Shown here: piece by piece, positions 52,344-61,347 of the stretch
Layout of the letters: every line of letters starts with the position of its first letter
How positions within the stretch are numbered: the stretch's first letter is position 1
Assembly: GCA_943372195.1 (NCBI GenBank)
Contig: CALRXS010000008.1
Span: forward strand, 1 to 64,000
DNA length: 64,000 nucleotides
Direction: 5' to 3'
DNA from: JAEYZM01 sp943372195
Lineage (GTDB): Bacteria > Bacteroidota > Bacteroidia > Sphingobacteriales > Sphingobacteriaceae
Translations under genes and position numbers: made by a program
The notes under the pieces: model-generated
Seen by the model: the letters and a program-made list of their open reading frames with translations, nothing else
Told to the model about the DNA's origin: nothing
Database searches by the model: none

Positions 52344-52991
52344 ATGAAAAGCATACAAGTTAAAATTGCATCTGATGTAGTTTGTCCATGGTGTTTAATT
52401 GGCAAAAGAGAATTAGAAAAAGCTATTGCTGAATTAAAATCTGAATATCATTTCGAACTACAATTCTTGCCTTTTGAATTGGCACCAGATATGCCTCTTG
52501 AAGGAGAAGATTTCAAAACTCATATCTCTAATAAGTTTGGTGATTTTGAAATGTTCTTGCAAAGAACTCAAATGTTAATCGATAGAGGAGCCGCTATTGG
52601 TATCGATTTCAATATGCGTGAAATGCCAAAAACTCCGAATACATTTTTGATGCATCGTATCATACAGTTTGCTTATCAATCGGGCTTACAAGCAGTAGTG
52701 AAAGAAGCATATATGTCTGCTTATTTTATTGAAAGAATTGATTTAACTGATTTAGAAACTGTAATAAGTATTGCGGTGAAATGCGGATTAGATGAGGAGC
52801 ATGTACGTGCATTAGTAACTTCACAAGAAGGAGTAGCTGAGATCAAAGAATTGCAAAGTAATATGCGTTCAATGGGCATCACTGGCGTACCTTTTTTCAT
52901 TATCAATGATCAATACGCATTGAGCGGTGCTGTACCTGCGAATCAATTAGTAGAAGCCTTCAGAAAGATTAACGAAACAGAGCAAGTTTAG
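52344..52991 (+). CDS. DsbA/FrnE-family oxidoreductase
   Basis: The 215-residue thioredoxin-fold protein has the CPWC active site (VCPWCLIGKRELE) and the cis-Pro segment GITGVPFFIIND of the FrnE/2-hydroxychromene-2-carboxylate isomerase-like DsbA branch. There is no signal peptide, so it is cytoplasmic. The ATG at 52344 is used; an in-frame TTG at 52332 lies inside hscA. It starts 1 bp after hscA ends. Its last 23 bp overlap the end of ribE on the other strand. Redox substrate unknown. Confidence 0.85.
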   Translation: MKSIQVKIASDVVCPWCLIGKRELEKAIAELKSEYHFELQFLPFELAPDMPLEGEDFKTHISNKFGDFEMFLQRTQMLIDRGAAIGIDFNMREMPKTPNTFLMHRIIQFAYQSGLQAVVKEAYMSAYFIERIDLTDLETVISIAVKCGLDEEHVRALVTSQEGVAEIKELQSNMRSMGITGVPFFIINDQYALSGAVPANQLVEAFRKINETEQV

Positions 52992-53556
52992 CAACGTACT
53001 TGCCTAATATATCGAACTCTAAGTTTACATGATTACCCACTTCGATGTTCGATAAATTGGTATGCTCATAAGTATACGGAATAATCGCTACTGAGAATTG
53101 ATTGATTTTTGAATCTACCACAGTTAAGCTTATTCCGTTTACACAAATAGAACCTTTCTCAACCGTAATGAATTCTTTATTCGTAGCGTGTTCAAAAGTA
53201 AATAACCAACTACCACCTTGCTCTACTTTTGAAATGCATTTAGCAGTGGTATCTACGTGACCTTGTACTATATGTCCGTCGAGCCTACCATTCATCATCA
53301 TACATCTCTCTAAATTTACACGATCACCAATTTTCAATTCATTCAAATTTGTTTTTTGAATGGTCTCGTGAATAGCTGTTACTGTATGTATATCATCATT
53401 CAATTCAACTACTGTTAAACAGATTCCGTTGTGTGCAACACTTTGATCTATTTTTAATTCATTAGTGAAGTCTGATTGTATCTTGATGTGTAGGTTTTGT
53501 TGATCTTTTACTAAGTCTTTAACTATGCCTATTCTTTCTATGATGCCTGTAAACAT
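52969..53556 (-). CDS. ribE: Riboflavin synthase alpha chain
   Basis: RibE makes riboflavin from two lumazines. The 195-residue protein shows two homologous lumazine-binding repeats: MFTGIIERIG, then NGICLTVVELND in the first, and DGHIVQGHVDTT with NGISLTVVDSK in the second. It follows the giant T9SS protein by 1 bp on the minus strand, although the functions differ. Its 3' end overlaps that of the convergent DsbA-like gene by 23 bp. Confidence 0.95.
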   Translation of the reverse strand: MFTGIIERIGIVKDLVKDQQNLHIKIQSDFTNELKIDQSVAHNGICLTVVELNDDIHTVTAIHETIQKTNLNELKIGDRVNLERCMMMNGRLDGHIVQGHVDTTAKCISKVEQGGSWLFTFEHATNKEFITVEKGSICVNGISLTVVDSKINQFSVAIIPYTYEHTNLSNIEVGNHVNLEFDILGKYVAKLALFR

Positions 53557-53557
53557 T

Positions 53558-56185
53558 TTATCGTATTAAATGAACAAAACCTGTTTTGATTTTCGGACTT
53601 AAGCCCTTTACTCTTATTTCTGAAAATTCAATGGTGTAGAAATATACACCTGCTGGTAATTCTTGACCATTATTTTGGTCCTTACCATCCCACTGAATTT
53701 TAGAATTATTAGTTTGATAAACTTCTCTACCATATCTATTGTAAATAGTGATGGTAACTTTATCTATGAATTTATTTTCATCACTCTTTGGTTCGAATAA
53801 ATCATTTTTATTATCGCCGTTAGGTGTGAATACATTGGGTAGGTTTAACTGCGGACAATTATCAACACAAACTACATTGCTTCTAGTACTTTCGTTACCG
53901 AAAGAATCGACTGATGATATGAAGTAACATCCAGCTCTAGAAGTAAATAAATCTACATCATTGTATTCTAAAATATCTTTAGAATTGATCTCTGTTATTA
54001 ATTCAAATTCTGATCCTTCGAAAGTTGATTTATAAATTTTGTATTTCACTACATCACCTGAACATATAGCATCAATTACCCATGTTAATTCATTCGTAAA
54101 ATCGGTACAAGTGGAGTCTACGCTGAGTAGTGGCGGACAAGGTCTATTGGTATCTTTAGGCTCTGCACAATATTCTTGCGATAAATTAATCAATGGCTCT
54201 TTGAATCCGCCGCTTGAATATTTACCAATCGTTTTTACATAATAACAGTACTCTTCTCCATCTACTAATCCGCTGTCTGTATATGTATTCGTCAATGATA
54301 AGCCGACAGAGTCAAATTCATTACTTACTTTATTCAATCTGTAAATTACAGTGCTATCAATGCTCCATGGTACGTTCACATTCCACAATAAATTTACTTG
54401 TCTATTTTCTGCTGAGCTAGAACTTAAAAAGATAGAACTTGCATTGCGTGAATTACCTATCAATGTACCATTTGCAATGAGCTCTATGGTATAGGTAAAT
54501 TGTTCTTCTAAAGTGTTGATGTTTTGTTCTACGTATGTGGTATCGTTAATTCCGGCGAATGAATTAAAGACATTAGTTTTTATAATTTGTGCAGTGCTAT
54601 TGTTGCTGCTAAATCTCTTCCAATTAACGGTATAAGGAGGAAGGTATTGATTCGTATCGAGCTGAGTAGGCTTAGCATAAACTATAGAATCTCTACCCGA
54701 ATTTTGATCAGTTGATAAAATTGTAACATTGGTAATTGCTGGTAAATCTCTACTCAATGATGCGCAAGCTTCAGTAGATACTATACTTTCAGCACCATCC
54801 GCAAAAAAACCAACAATTCTATAGCAGTAATTATTTCCAATATTTAATCCCGCTCCATTATTATCGTCTCTGAAATTTAATTGATCAACGCTATTAATCG
54901 TGCCGATTAAGGTATAACCTTTATCGCTCGATAAGCCCGTTTCACATACTTCTGGTATAAATGGATTACTGCCAGATTTTCGATACACTCTGTATCCAAT
55001 TGCCTTACCACAATTTAATTTATTCCATGTTAAATTGATGCCATTACCCAATGCAACTGCTTGCAAATTATCGGGAGCAGGGGAGATGATACGTATTTGC
55101 CAATCTTCTAAATCAACTAACTTCGGATTCCCATTGTCTACTGCTTTGAATACTACTTGGTAAGCTTGTTTACGAACAGAATTACATGAAGTTTTCCAAG
55201 TGAAGGTTTGACTTACTGTTGCAGTGCCGGTATTCGGTTGCGGGAAAATAATTGTATCTGGTGTGCTTAATTCAAAAGGTCCGCCTGTCGCCGTTAACGT
55301 GATCAAAGTTCCATCTGAATCTGATGCAAAAATATTTTTGTTAAAGCTACTGCCTGCTAAAATACAAGTGTCTTTCAGCGGACGAATAACTGGTGGTCGG
55401 TTGTTCGTGAAAACAATTTCTATTTGCATATCACGCACTACATATCCGATGCGTTGAAATTTTTTGGTATTACTAATGTATCTCCATTCTTCTACCATGA
55501 TGGCAATATTGTACAATCCGATTTTAATCGGATTCTCCCATATTAATTGTCCGGTAGCCGCATCAATCTCAAAGGTCTTACTTGCAAATCCGTTTGCTAC
55601 ATCAGGGTATTGAAAGCCGAATACATCTAAGCCTACATCTTGCTTGCAGGGTACTAGTTTAAAACTTAAACTATCACCATCAACATCGTAAGCATTCGGA
55701 TTGTGAACGAATAATTTATTCAAGCCGCCGAAGTCAATGGGTTCTAATAAAAGTATAGGTGAATTATTGAATCCGATAAATGGGTTAATGACTAATTCAG
55801 TCTCCACATAGAAAGCAGTATTGATCGAATTGATCATATTTTGAACACTGTTATTTCTGTTCGGGTCTTGGTAACTTATGATGTAAGTAGAGTAGCCCGG
55901 GAATGTATGTGTGAAAACGTATTTATTTCTTTGTATGAAAGTACCTTGCAAAATGACTCTTTCTGTACGCGGGCGTTCTAAGCTGGTGCCATCGCCAAAG
56001 TTCAGAGTAGCTGAAGGTCGATCGGCATTACCTGGTTGGCTCACATCCGTAAAAGTTGTTAAAGTAAACTCGTATTGTAAGGCACTCAATTGTTTGTACG
56101 TAATCTCTCCCGCTCTGTTATGCGTAGCGTAAGTCGAGAAAGTACTGCAAAGTACCAACAAAATGATGGAGAGTCTTTTTAACAT
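53558..56185 (-). CDS. Large T9SS type B secreted protein with fibronectin-like repeats
   Basis: The 875-residue protein has a signal peptide (to ~20, TYATHNRAG). An N-terminal beta region resembles the common Bacteroidota motif HNRAGEITYKQL. Cadherin/Ig-like segments around PPVIRPLKDTCIL and at least two fibronectin type III-like repeats (LTWNKLNCGKAIGYRVYRKSG, LLWNVNVPWSIDSTVIYRL) follow. The type B C-terminus is NVFTPNGDNKNDLFEP, YNRYGREVYQT and QWDGKDQNNGQELPAG. Surface-associated or adhesive role likely. It starts with an ATG and is followed by ribE. Confidence 0.88.
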   Translation of the reverse strand: MLKRLSIILLVLCSTFSTYATHNRAGEITYKQLSALQYEFTLTTFTDVSQPGNADRPSATLNFGDGTSLERPRTERVILQGTFIQRNKYVFTHTFPGYSTYIISYQDPNRNNSVQNMINSINTAFYVETELVINPFIGFNNSPILLLEPIDFGGLNKLFVHNPNAYDVDGDSLSFKLVPCKQDVGLDVFGFQYPDVANGFASKTFEIDAATGQLIWENPIKIGLYNIAIMVEEWRYISNTKKFQRIGYVVRDMQIEIVFTNNRPPVIRPLKDTCILAGSSFNKNIFASDSDGTLITLTATGGPFELSTPDTIIFPQPNTGTATVSQTFTWKTSCNSVRKQAYQVVFKAVDNGNPKLVDLEDWQIRIISPAPDNLQAVALGNGINLTWNKLNCGKAIGYRVYRKSGSNPFIPEVCETGLSSDKGYTLIGTINSVDQLNFRDDNNGAGLNIGNNYCYRIVGFFADGAESIVSTEACASLSRDLPAITNVTILSTDQNSGRDSIVYAKPTQLDTNQYLPPYTVNWKRFSSNNSTAQIIKTNVFNSFAGINDTTYVEQNINTLEEQFTYTIELIANGTLIGNSRNASSIFLSSSSAENRQVNLLWNVNVPWSIDSTVIYRLNKVSNEFDSVGLSLTNTYTDSGLVDGEEYCYYVKTIGKYSSGGFKEPLINLSQEYCAEPKDTNRPCPPLLSVDSTCTDFTNELTWVIDAICSGDVVKYKIYKSTFEGSEFELITEINSKDILEYNDVDLFTSRAGCYFISSVDSFGNESTRSNVVCVDNCPQLNLPNVFTPNGDNKNDLFEPKSDENKFIDKVTITIYNRYGREVYQTNNSKIQWDGKDQNNGQELPAGVYFYTIEFSEIRVKGLSPKIKTGFVHLIR

Positions 56186-56238
56186 ATTATCACATACAAC
56201 AAAAATATAGCCATTTTAGTGTGCATTGTTGATAAAAT

Positions 56239-57726
56239 CTAATTTTTTCTGTTTTTAACCCAATTGCTTGATGAATCAACACTTTCAGAATGACTAGAAT
56301 TGGACATCTTTTTACTCTGTTTGAAAATATTTGCGATGCTCATAGCAGCAATTTCTGCTTCTTGTTCATCGTATTTATTCAGGTACTCAGGCTTGAAGAA
56401 ATTCTTCACAAAATGCGTATCAAAATTACCTGATTTAAATGCCTCATGTTCCATCACAAATTTACCAAATGCCAAGGTAGTTTCTATACCTGTGATTTGA
56501 TAGTCATCAATGGCACGAATCATACGTTCAATTGCTTCTTCACGATTCTTACCATGCGTCACTAATTTTGCAATCATCGGGTCATAATAAATCGGAATAT
56601 CCATACCCTCTACGAAACCATCGTCAACTCGAACTCCTAATCCTTGTGGTATAGTGTAGGTTTCTAATTTACCAATATCTGGTAAGAAATTATTACATGG
56701 GTCTTCTGCGTAAACTCTTAATTCTATTGAGTGTCCGTTGATCTTCAAATCTTCTTGACTGAAGCTCAACTTTTCATTTCTTGCTATTTTAATTTGCTCT
56801 TTTACCAAGTCAACACCTGTGATCATTTCAGTAACCGGGTGCTCCACTTGCAAACGAGTATTCATCTCTAAGAAATAAAAATCTTTGTTGTTCTCTAAGA
56901 TAAATTCTACGGTACCTGCGCCGGTATAATTACAAGAGCGAGCAACGTCAACAGCACATTTACCCATCGCTTCTCTTATCGCTGGTGTTAATACTGCGGA
57001 TGGTGCTTCTTCGACAACTTTCTGGTGTCTTCTTTGTACCGAACACTCACGTTCGAATAAGTAAACGATGTTACCATGATTATCGCCTAATACTTGTATT
57101 TCTATATGTCGAGGTGAACCTACATAACGTTCAATGAATACAGAACCATCACCAAAAGCAGAAGTAGCTTCACTTACTGCTAAATGCATTTGCTCTTCGA
57201 AATCTTCTACACGGTCGACAATACGCATACCCTTACCACCACCACCTGCTGCGGCCTTGATTAATATCGGGAATCCGACTTCTACCGCTCTTAACTTCGC
57301 TTCGTTGATATCGTCAATAGCTTCTTCGGTACCAGGTACCATCGGAATATTGTATTTTAATGCAGCAGCTTTAGCTGATAATTTATTACCCATGATTTCC
57401 ATGGCTTCAGGTGAGGGTCCTACTAATATAATTCCCGCAGCCTTTACACGCCTAGCAAATTCAGCATTCTCAGATAAGAAGCCATAGCCAGGGTGAATAG
57501 CATCAGCACCTGTTTGCTTACATGCATCTATGATTTTGTCAATAACTAAATACGATTGGTTAGAAGGGGCAGGTCCGAGTAAAACCGCCTCATCTGCATA
57601 TAGTACATGAGGTGAAAGTCTGTCAACATCCGAATAAACAGCTACGGTGCTGATACCCATTTCTCTTGCTGAACGCATAATTCTCAATGCGATCTCTCCT
57701 CTATTTGCTACTAATAACTTTTTCAA
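56239..57726 (-). CDS. accC: Biotin carboxylase subunit of acetyl-CoA carboxylase
   Basis: AccC carboxylates biotin on the carrier protein. The 495-residue protein has KKLLVANRGEIALRI, PSNQSYLVIDKIIDAC, the ATP-grasp loop KAAAGGGGKGMRIV and the active site EMNTRLQVEHPVTEMI. It begins with TTG at 57726: the conserved N-terminus starts exactly there and no ATG is available, so the start is well supported. A ~45-residue Ser-rich tail (SSHSESVDSSSNW) extends beyond the usual end. No accB is adjacent; the enzyme could serve a propionyl-CoA or related carboxylase instead. Confidence 0.9.
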   Translation of the reverse strand: MKKLLVANRGEIALRIMRSAREMGISTVAVYSDVDRLSPHVLYADEAVLLGPAPSNQSYLVIDKIIDACKQTGADAIHPGYGFLSENAEFARRVKAAGIILVGPSPEAMEIMGNKLSAKAAALKYNIPMVPGTEEAIDDINEAKLRAVEVGFPILIKAAAGGGGKGMRIVDRVEDFEEQMHLAVSEATSAFGDGSVFIERYVGSPRHIEIQVLGDNHGNIVYLFERECSVQRRHQKVVEEAPSAVLTPAIREAMGKCAVDVARSCNYTGAGTVEFILENNKDFYFLEMNTRLQVEHPVTEMITGVDLVKEQIKIARNEKLSFSQEDLKINGHSIELRVYAEDPCNNFLPDIGKLETYTIPQGLGVRVDDGFVEGMDIPIYYDPMIAKLVTHGKNREEAIERMIRAIDDYQITGIETTLAFGKFVMEHEAFKSGNFDTHFVKNFFKPEYLNKYDEQEAEIAAMSIANIFKQSKKMSNSSHSESVDSSSNWVKNRKN

Positions 57727-57769
57727 TTTGCTTTCGATTTATTAGGGGTAAAAATATTAAATATAATCA

Positions 57770-57777
57770 TAAATTTG
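57770..57777 (+). promoter_or_regulatory. TAAATTTG promoter box before ccmB
   Basis: Matches TAnnTTTG and ends 4 bp before the ATG at 57782, implying a leaderless transcript. It lies between divergent accC and ccmB. Confidence 0.4.
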
Positions 57778-57781
57778 TCGC

Positions 57782-58441
57782 ATGAATACTACAACAGAGG
57801 TTAAAGCCTTGTTAAAGAAGGAAATACTCATAGAATGGAGAAATAAATACTCTTTTAACGGCATCATTCTGTATGTTTTTTCAACTGTATTCATCAGCTA
57901 TCTATCTTTCAAACAAATAAATGTACAAACTTGGAATGCTTTGTTCTGGATCATTTTATTGTTTGCTTCGGTGAATACCATTGCGAAGAGTTTTATGCAA
58001 GAAAGTAAGGGTAGGTATTTGTATTTCTATACCTTGAGTTCATCGCAAAGTGTGATCATCGCAAAGATTATTTACAATAGTATTTTGATGTTCTGCATAT
58101 CGATGGTATGCTTTGTGTTTTATGCAGTGGTTTTTAAAAATCCGATTCAAGATAAAGGGTTTTATTTGTTGGCGGTTTTCTTAGGCGGACTAAGCTTTTC
58201 GACGGTGTTGAGTATGGTGTCGGCGATAGCTTCGAAGGTCAATAATAACACCACTTTGATGGCGATTTTGAGTTTCCCGATTATGGTGCCTTTGTTGATG
58301 TTGTTGATCAAATTTTCGAAGAATGCCATTGACGGATTAGATCGATCGGTAAGTTATAATGAGCTGATAGCAATTTTACTTATCAACATCATAACAATCG
58401 CTGTTTCTTTATTGTTATTTCCTTACATTTGGCGAGATTAA
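57782..58441 (+). CDS. ccmB: Heme exporter protein CcmB
   Basis: CcmB is the permease of the CcmAB heme-handling ABC complex for cytochrome c maturation. The 219-residue protein starts VKALLKKEILIEWRNKYSFNG, then has about six hydrophobic helices and ends at the membrane (SLLLFPYIWRD). It heads a ccmB-ccmC-ccmD run with gaps of 3 and 1 bp. The ATPase CcmA is not in the window. These genes could serve the cytochrome-like proteins here or the respiratory chain. Confidence 0.9.
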   Translation: MNTTTEVKALLKKEILIEWRNKYSFNGIILYVFSTVFISYLSFKQINVQTWNALFWIILLFASVNTIAKSFMQESKGRYLYFYTLSSSQSVIIAKIIYNSILMFCISMVCFVFYAVVFKNPIQDKGFYLLAVFLGGLSFSTVLSMVSAIASKVNNNTTLMAILSFPIMVPLLMLLIKFSKNAIDGLDRSVSYNELIAILLINIITIAVSLLLFPYIWRD

Positions 58442-58444
58442 TTT

Positions 58445-59107
58445 ATGAAAAATTATAGCTGGAAAATAGCAGGTGTATTGCTAGTTACTTACTCAATTAT
58501 ACAGGGACTTTTAGGTGATGTACCTAAGTTGCCGATATTGCATGAATCGATACGTAATGTTTACTTTCATGTACCGATGTGGTTTGCGATGATTATACTT
58601 TTTGTAATCAATGCAGTGTATAGTATAAAATATTTACGTAATGCTTCAGAGCATAACGATGCATGGGCTGAATCATCAGCAAACGTTGGGGTTTTGCTAG
58701 GTATATTAGGAATTATAACTGGAATGATTTGGGCAAATTTCACATGGGGAGAACCATGGAGTAATGACCCTAAACAAAATTCAGCAGCGATAGCATTATT
58801 GGTTTACTTTGCTTACTTCGTTTTAAGAGGTTCAATAGAAGATGAACAAAAGAAAGCGAAGATCTCTGCAGTGTACAGTGTGTTTGCGTTTCCGGTGATG
58901 ATAGTATTGGTGTTTATTTTACCACGAATGACCGACTCATTACACCCAGGTAATGGTGGCAATCCGGGGTTCAATACATACGATATGGACAATGATATGC
59001 GTAAAGTCTTTTACCCGGCTGTCTTAGGATGGATTTTCATGGGTATCTGGATTGCGCAGATTAAATATAGGTTCAAGAAATTAAGTGATAAATCTTTAGA
59101 GAATTAA
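58445..59107 (+). CDS. ccmC: Cytochrome c maturation protein CcmC (CcsA family)
   Basis: The 220-residue heme-handling protein has six helices and the tryptophan-rich loop WANFTWGEPWSNDPKQ, the family's WWD-type signature in a variant form. Conserved His residues flank it (YFHVPMWFAM; DSLHPGNGG). CcmC loads heme onto the chaperone CcmE. It lies between ccmB and ccmD in one transcript. Confidence 0.9.
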   Translation: MKNYSWKIAGVLLVTYSIIQGLLGDVPKLPILHESIRNVYFHVPMWFAMIILFVINAVYSIKYLRNASEHNDAWAESSANVGVLLGILGIITGMIWANFTWGEPWSNDPKQNSAAIALLVYFAYFVLRGSIEDEQKKAKISAVYSVFAFPVMIVLVFILPRMTDSLHPGNGGNPGFNTYDMDNDMRKVFYPAVLGWIFMGIWIAQIKYRFKKLSDKSLEN

Positions 59108-59108
59108 T

Positions 59109-59321
59109 ATGAAAAGATTATTAATGTTAATTATAGCATTGTTTTTCAATGCATTAGTTTTTGCACAAGAAAGCACAGGAGTAGAGATGGCAGATGGATT
59201 GAGAAATTCTGGTAAAATTTATGTGGTAGTTGCGAGCATCGCTGTAATATTCTTTGGCATAGTGTTTTACTTGGTCACATTAGATAGAAGACTAAGTAAA
59301 TTAGAAAAAGAGGACAAATAA
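59109..59321 (+). CDS. ccmD: CcmD family protein
   Basis: This 70-residue protein has a signal-like first helix, a short polar segment and one membrane helix (IYVVVASIAVIFFGIVFYLV) followed by a basic/acidic tail (DRRLSKLEKED). This is the size and layout of CcmD, which joins the Ccm heme-release complex. It starts 1 bp after ccmC. Confidence 0.8.
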   Translation: MKRLLMLIIALFFNALVFAQESTGVEMADGLRNSGKIYVVVASIAVIFFGIVFYLVTLDRRLSKLEKEDK

Positions 59322-59396
59322 TTTGCGAATGATAATTATTAATCAAACATTTGCTACGAAATTTACAATTCAAAATTAATCAAACAAACATTCTTT

Positions 59397-60842
59397 ATGG
59401 CTAAAACCGTAAAATCCAAAGCAGTATCACATGACACCAATTTCTTTGGTGATGTGTGTGAGTTCTTTGATAAAGCAGCACGCTTTACAAAGCATCCTGA
59501 AGGTTTATTAAACCAAATCAAAACATGTAACAGTGTTTATCGTTTTCAATTTCCGATCAGAAAAGAAAATGGTTCAATCGAAGTAATTGATGCATGGAGA
59601 GTAGAGCACTCACATCACAAATTACCTACTAAAGGTGGTATTCGTTACAGTGAAATGGTGAACGAAGACGAAGTGATGGCATTAGCAGCATTAATGACTT
59701 ACAAGTGTGCAATCGTAAACGTAGGTTTCGGTGGTGCTAAGGGTGGTGTAAAAATCAATCCGAAGAACTACACAATCGGCGAATTAGAAAACATCACACG
59801 TCGTTATACTTCAGAGTTAATCAAGAAAAATTTCATTGGCCCAGGTATCGACGTACCCGCACCAGATTATGGTACAGGTGAAAGAGAAATGTCGTGGATC
59901 GTTGACACATACGCAACTTTCAATCCGGGTTCACTAGACGCTAGTGCTTGTGTGACTGGTAAACCAATTTCACAATCAGGTATCAATGGTAGAAGAGAAG
60001 CAACAGGTCGTGGTGTATTTTACGCTACGAGAGAGTGTGTATCGGTACCAGAAGATATGAAGAAATTAGGCTTAACGCCAGGTATCGAAGGCAAGAGAGT
60101 AATCGTTCAAGGATTAGGAAACGTAGGTTTCTATTCTGCGAAGTTTATACAAGAGGCAGGGGGATTAATCGTAGGATTATGTGAGTTCGAAGGAGCTATC
60201 TATAACCCTAAAGGATTAGATGTAGATAAAGTATTTGAACACAGAAAGAAAACTGGTTCGATCTTAGGATACAAAGGTGCTACTAAAGAGTTCAAAAATT
60301 CTTCTCAAGGTTTAGAGCAAGATTGCGATATCTTAGTACCTGCAGCATTAGAAAATCAAATTACAATCAACAATATCAAGAAAATCAAGGCGAAGATCAT
60401 CGCTGAGGGTGCGAACGGACCTACAACTCCAGAAGCAGCTGATTGGTTTGTGAAGAATCAAGGTATCATCATCCCTGATGCATATTGCAATGCAGGTGGT
60501 GTAACTGTTTCTTACTTTGAGTGGTTGAAGAACTTATCACACGTAGCATTCGGACGTATGGATAAGCGTTACGAAGAAAATGCAAATAGAACATTAGTAG
60601 ATACTATTGAGAAAGCAACAGGTGTTAAATTATCTGCTGATCAAAGAAAAGCTATTGTTAAAGGTCCGGATGAGTTAGAATTAGTAAACTCTGGATTAGA
60701 AGAGACAATGATTCGTTCATACCACGAGATCAGAGAAATCAAAGTTCAAAATAAGAAAATCGAAAGCTTAAGAACTGCAGCTCTAGTAGGTGCAATTGAT
60801 AAAATCGCTGTTTCTTATATGAACTTAGGTATCTTCCCGTGA
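59397..60842 (+). CDS. Glu/Leu/Phe/Val-type (glutamate) dehydrogenase
   Basis: The 481-residue enzyme interconverts glutamate and 2-oxoglutarate. LPTKGGIRYSEMVNEDE carries the substrate-binding Lys, and NVGFGGAKGGVKINP carries the catalytic Lys. GPGIDVPAPDYGTGEREM, the Rossmann-type VIVQGLGNVGFYSAKFI and IIAEGANGPTTPEA follow. Coenzyme choice is not certain from sequence. It lies 75 bp after ccmD and has its own strong terminator. Cofactor and subtype are not resolved, so no gene symbol is given. Confidence 0.93.
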   Translation: MAKTVKSKAVSHDTNFFGDVCEFFDKAARFTKHPEGLLNQIKTCNSVYRFQFPIRKENGSIEVIDAWRVEHSHHKLPTKGGIRYSEMVNEDEVMALAALMTYKCAIVNVGFGGAKGGVKINPKNYTIGELENITRRYTSELIKKNFIGPGIDVPAPDYGTGEREMSWIVDTYATFNPGSLDASACVTGKPISQSGINGRREATGRGVFYATRECVSVPEDMKKLGLTPGIEGKRVIVQGLGNVGFYSAKFIQEAGGLIVGLCEFEGAIYNPKGLDVDKVFEHRKKTGSILGYKGATKEFKNSSQGLEQDCDILVPAALENQITINNIKKIKAKIIAEGANGPTTPEAADWFVKNQGIIIPDAYCNAGGVTVSYFEWLKNLSHVAFGRMDKRYEENANRTLVDTIEKATGVKLSADQRKAIVKGPDELELVNSGLEETMIRSYHEIREIKVQNKKIESLRTAALVGAIDKIAVSYMNLGIFP

Positions 60843-60863
60843 TCGAAGAAAAATATCATAATG

Positions 60864-60893
60864 AAAAGCCGAAGAATTTCTTCGGCTTTTTTT
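60864..60893 (+). terminator. Terminator after the glutamate dehydrogenase gene
   Basis: AAAAGCCGAAG (60864-60874) pairs with CTTCGGCTTTT (60880-60890), with a short loop and a following T run. It is 22 bp after the stop codon. Confidence 0.93.
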
Positions 60894-60954
60894 ATTAAAT
60901 TTTTCTTCTTTTAATTTTCATTTTTTTTCATTCTTAAATTTTGTAAAATTTCTT

Positions 60955-61278
60955 TTTCACCCTTAAAATTTTCTAAATGAAAAAAGCAATTAACTTCTCT
61001 GCGATAAATTAAATAGTACAACGGTCAATACTTCTCAATTTCTATTAAGATTATCACACCTTTTCATTTAAAAATTTTAAGGGTTAGGGAGATTTTTTTT
61101 GTGACTAGTGACTAGTTACTAGTCACTAGATTTTCGCGTAAGTATTCGGAAAGGCAAAGACTGAAAATCCTCACACCTTTTCATTTCAAAATTTAAAAGG
61201 TTAGGGAGATTTTTTGTGTCTAGTTACCAGTCACCAGTCACCAGTCACCAGTCACCAATAACCAATAACCAGTAACCA
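60955..61278. repeat. Composite repeat region: three ~45-bp units plus heptamer arrays (family D)
   Basis: A unit containing CACACCTTTTCATTT, then AAAATTTTAAGGGTTAGG and GAGATTTTTT, occurs at 61054-61100 and 61171-61217. A partial inverted copy is at 60955-60986. Each direct copy is followed at once by a heptamer block. Block D2 (61101-61129) is GTGACTA, GTGACTA, GTTACTA, GTCACTA, itself palindromic. Block D3 (61223-61278) is GTTACCA, GTCACCA four times, ATAACCA twice and GTAACCA. The whole lies in the 505-bp gap before 61348; no gene is seen there. Confidence 0.85.
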
Positions 61279-61347
61279 GAACTTCCCCCCGGCCTTTGAT
61301 AATTCTCCAATTATTGCTAGCTTGAGATACCCTTAGAAAAAAATCAT

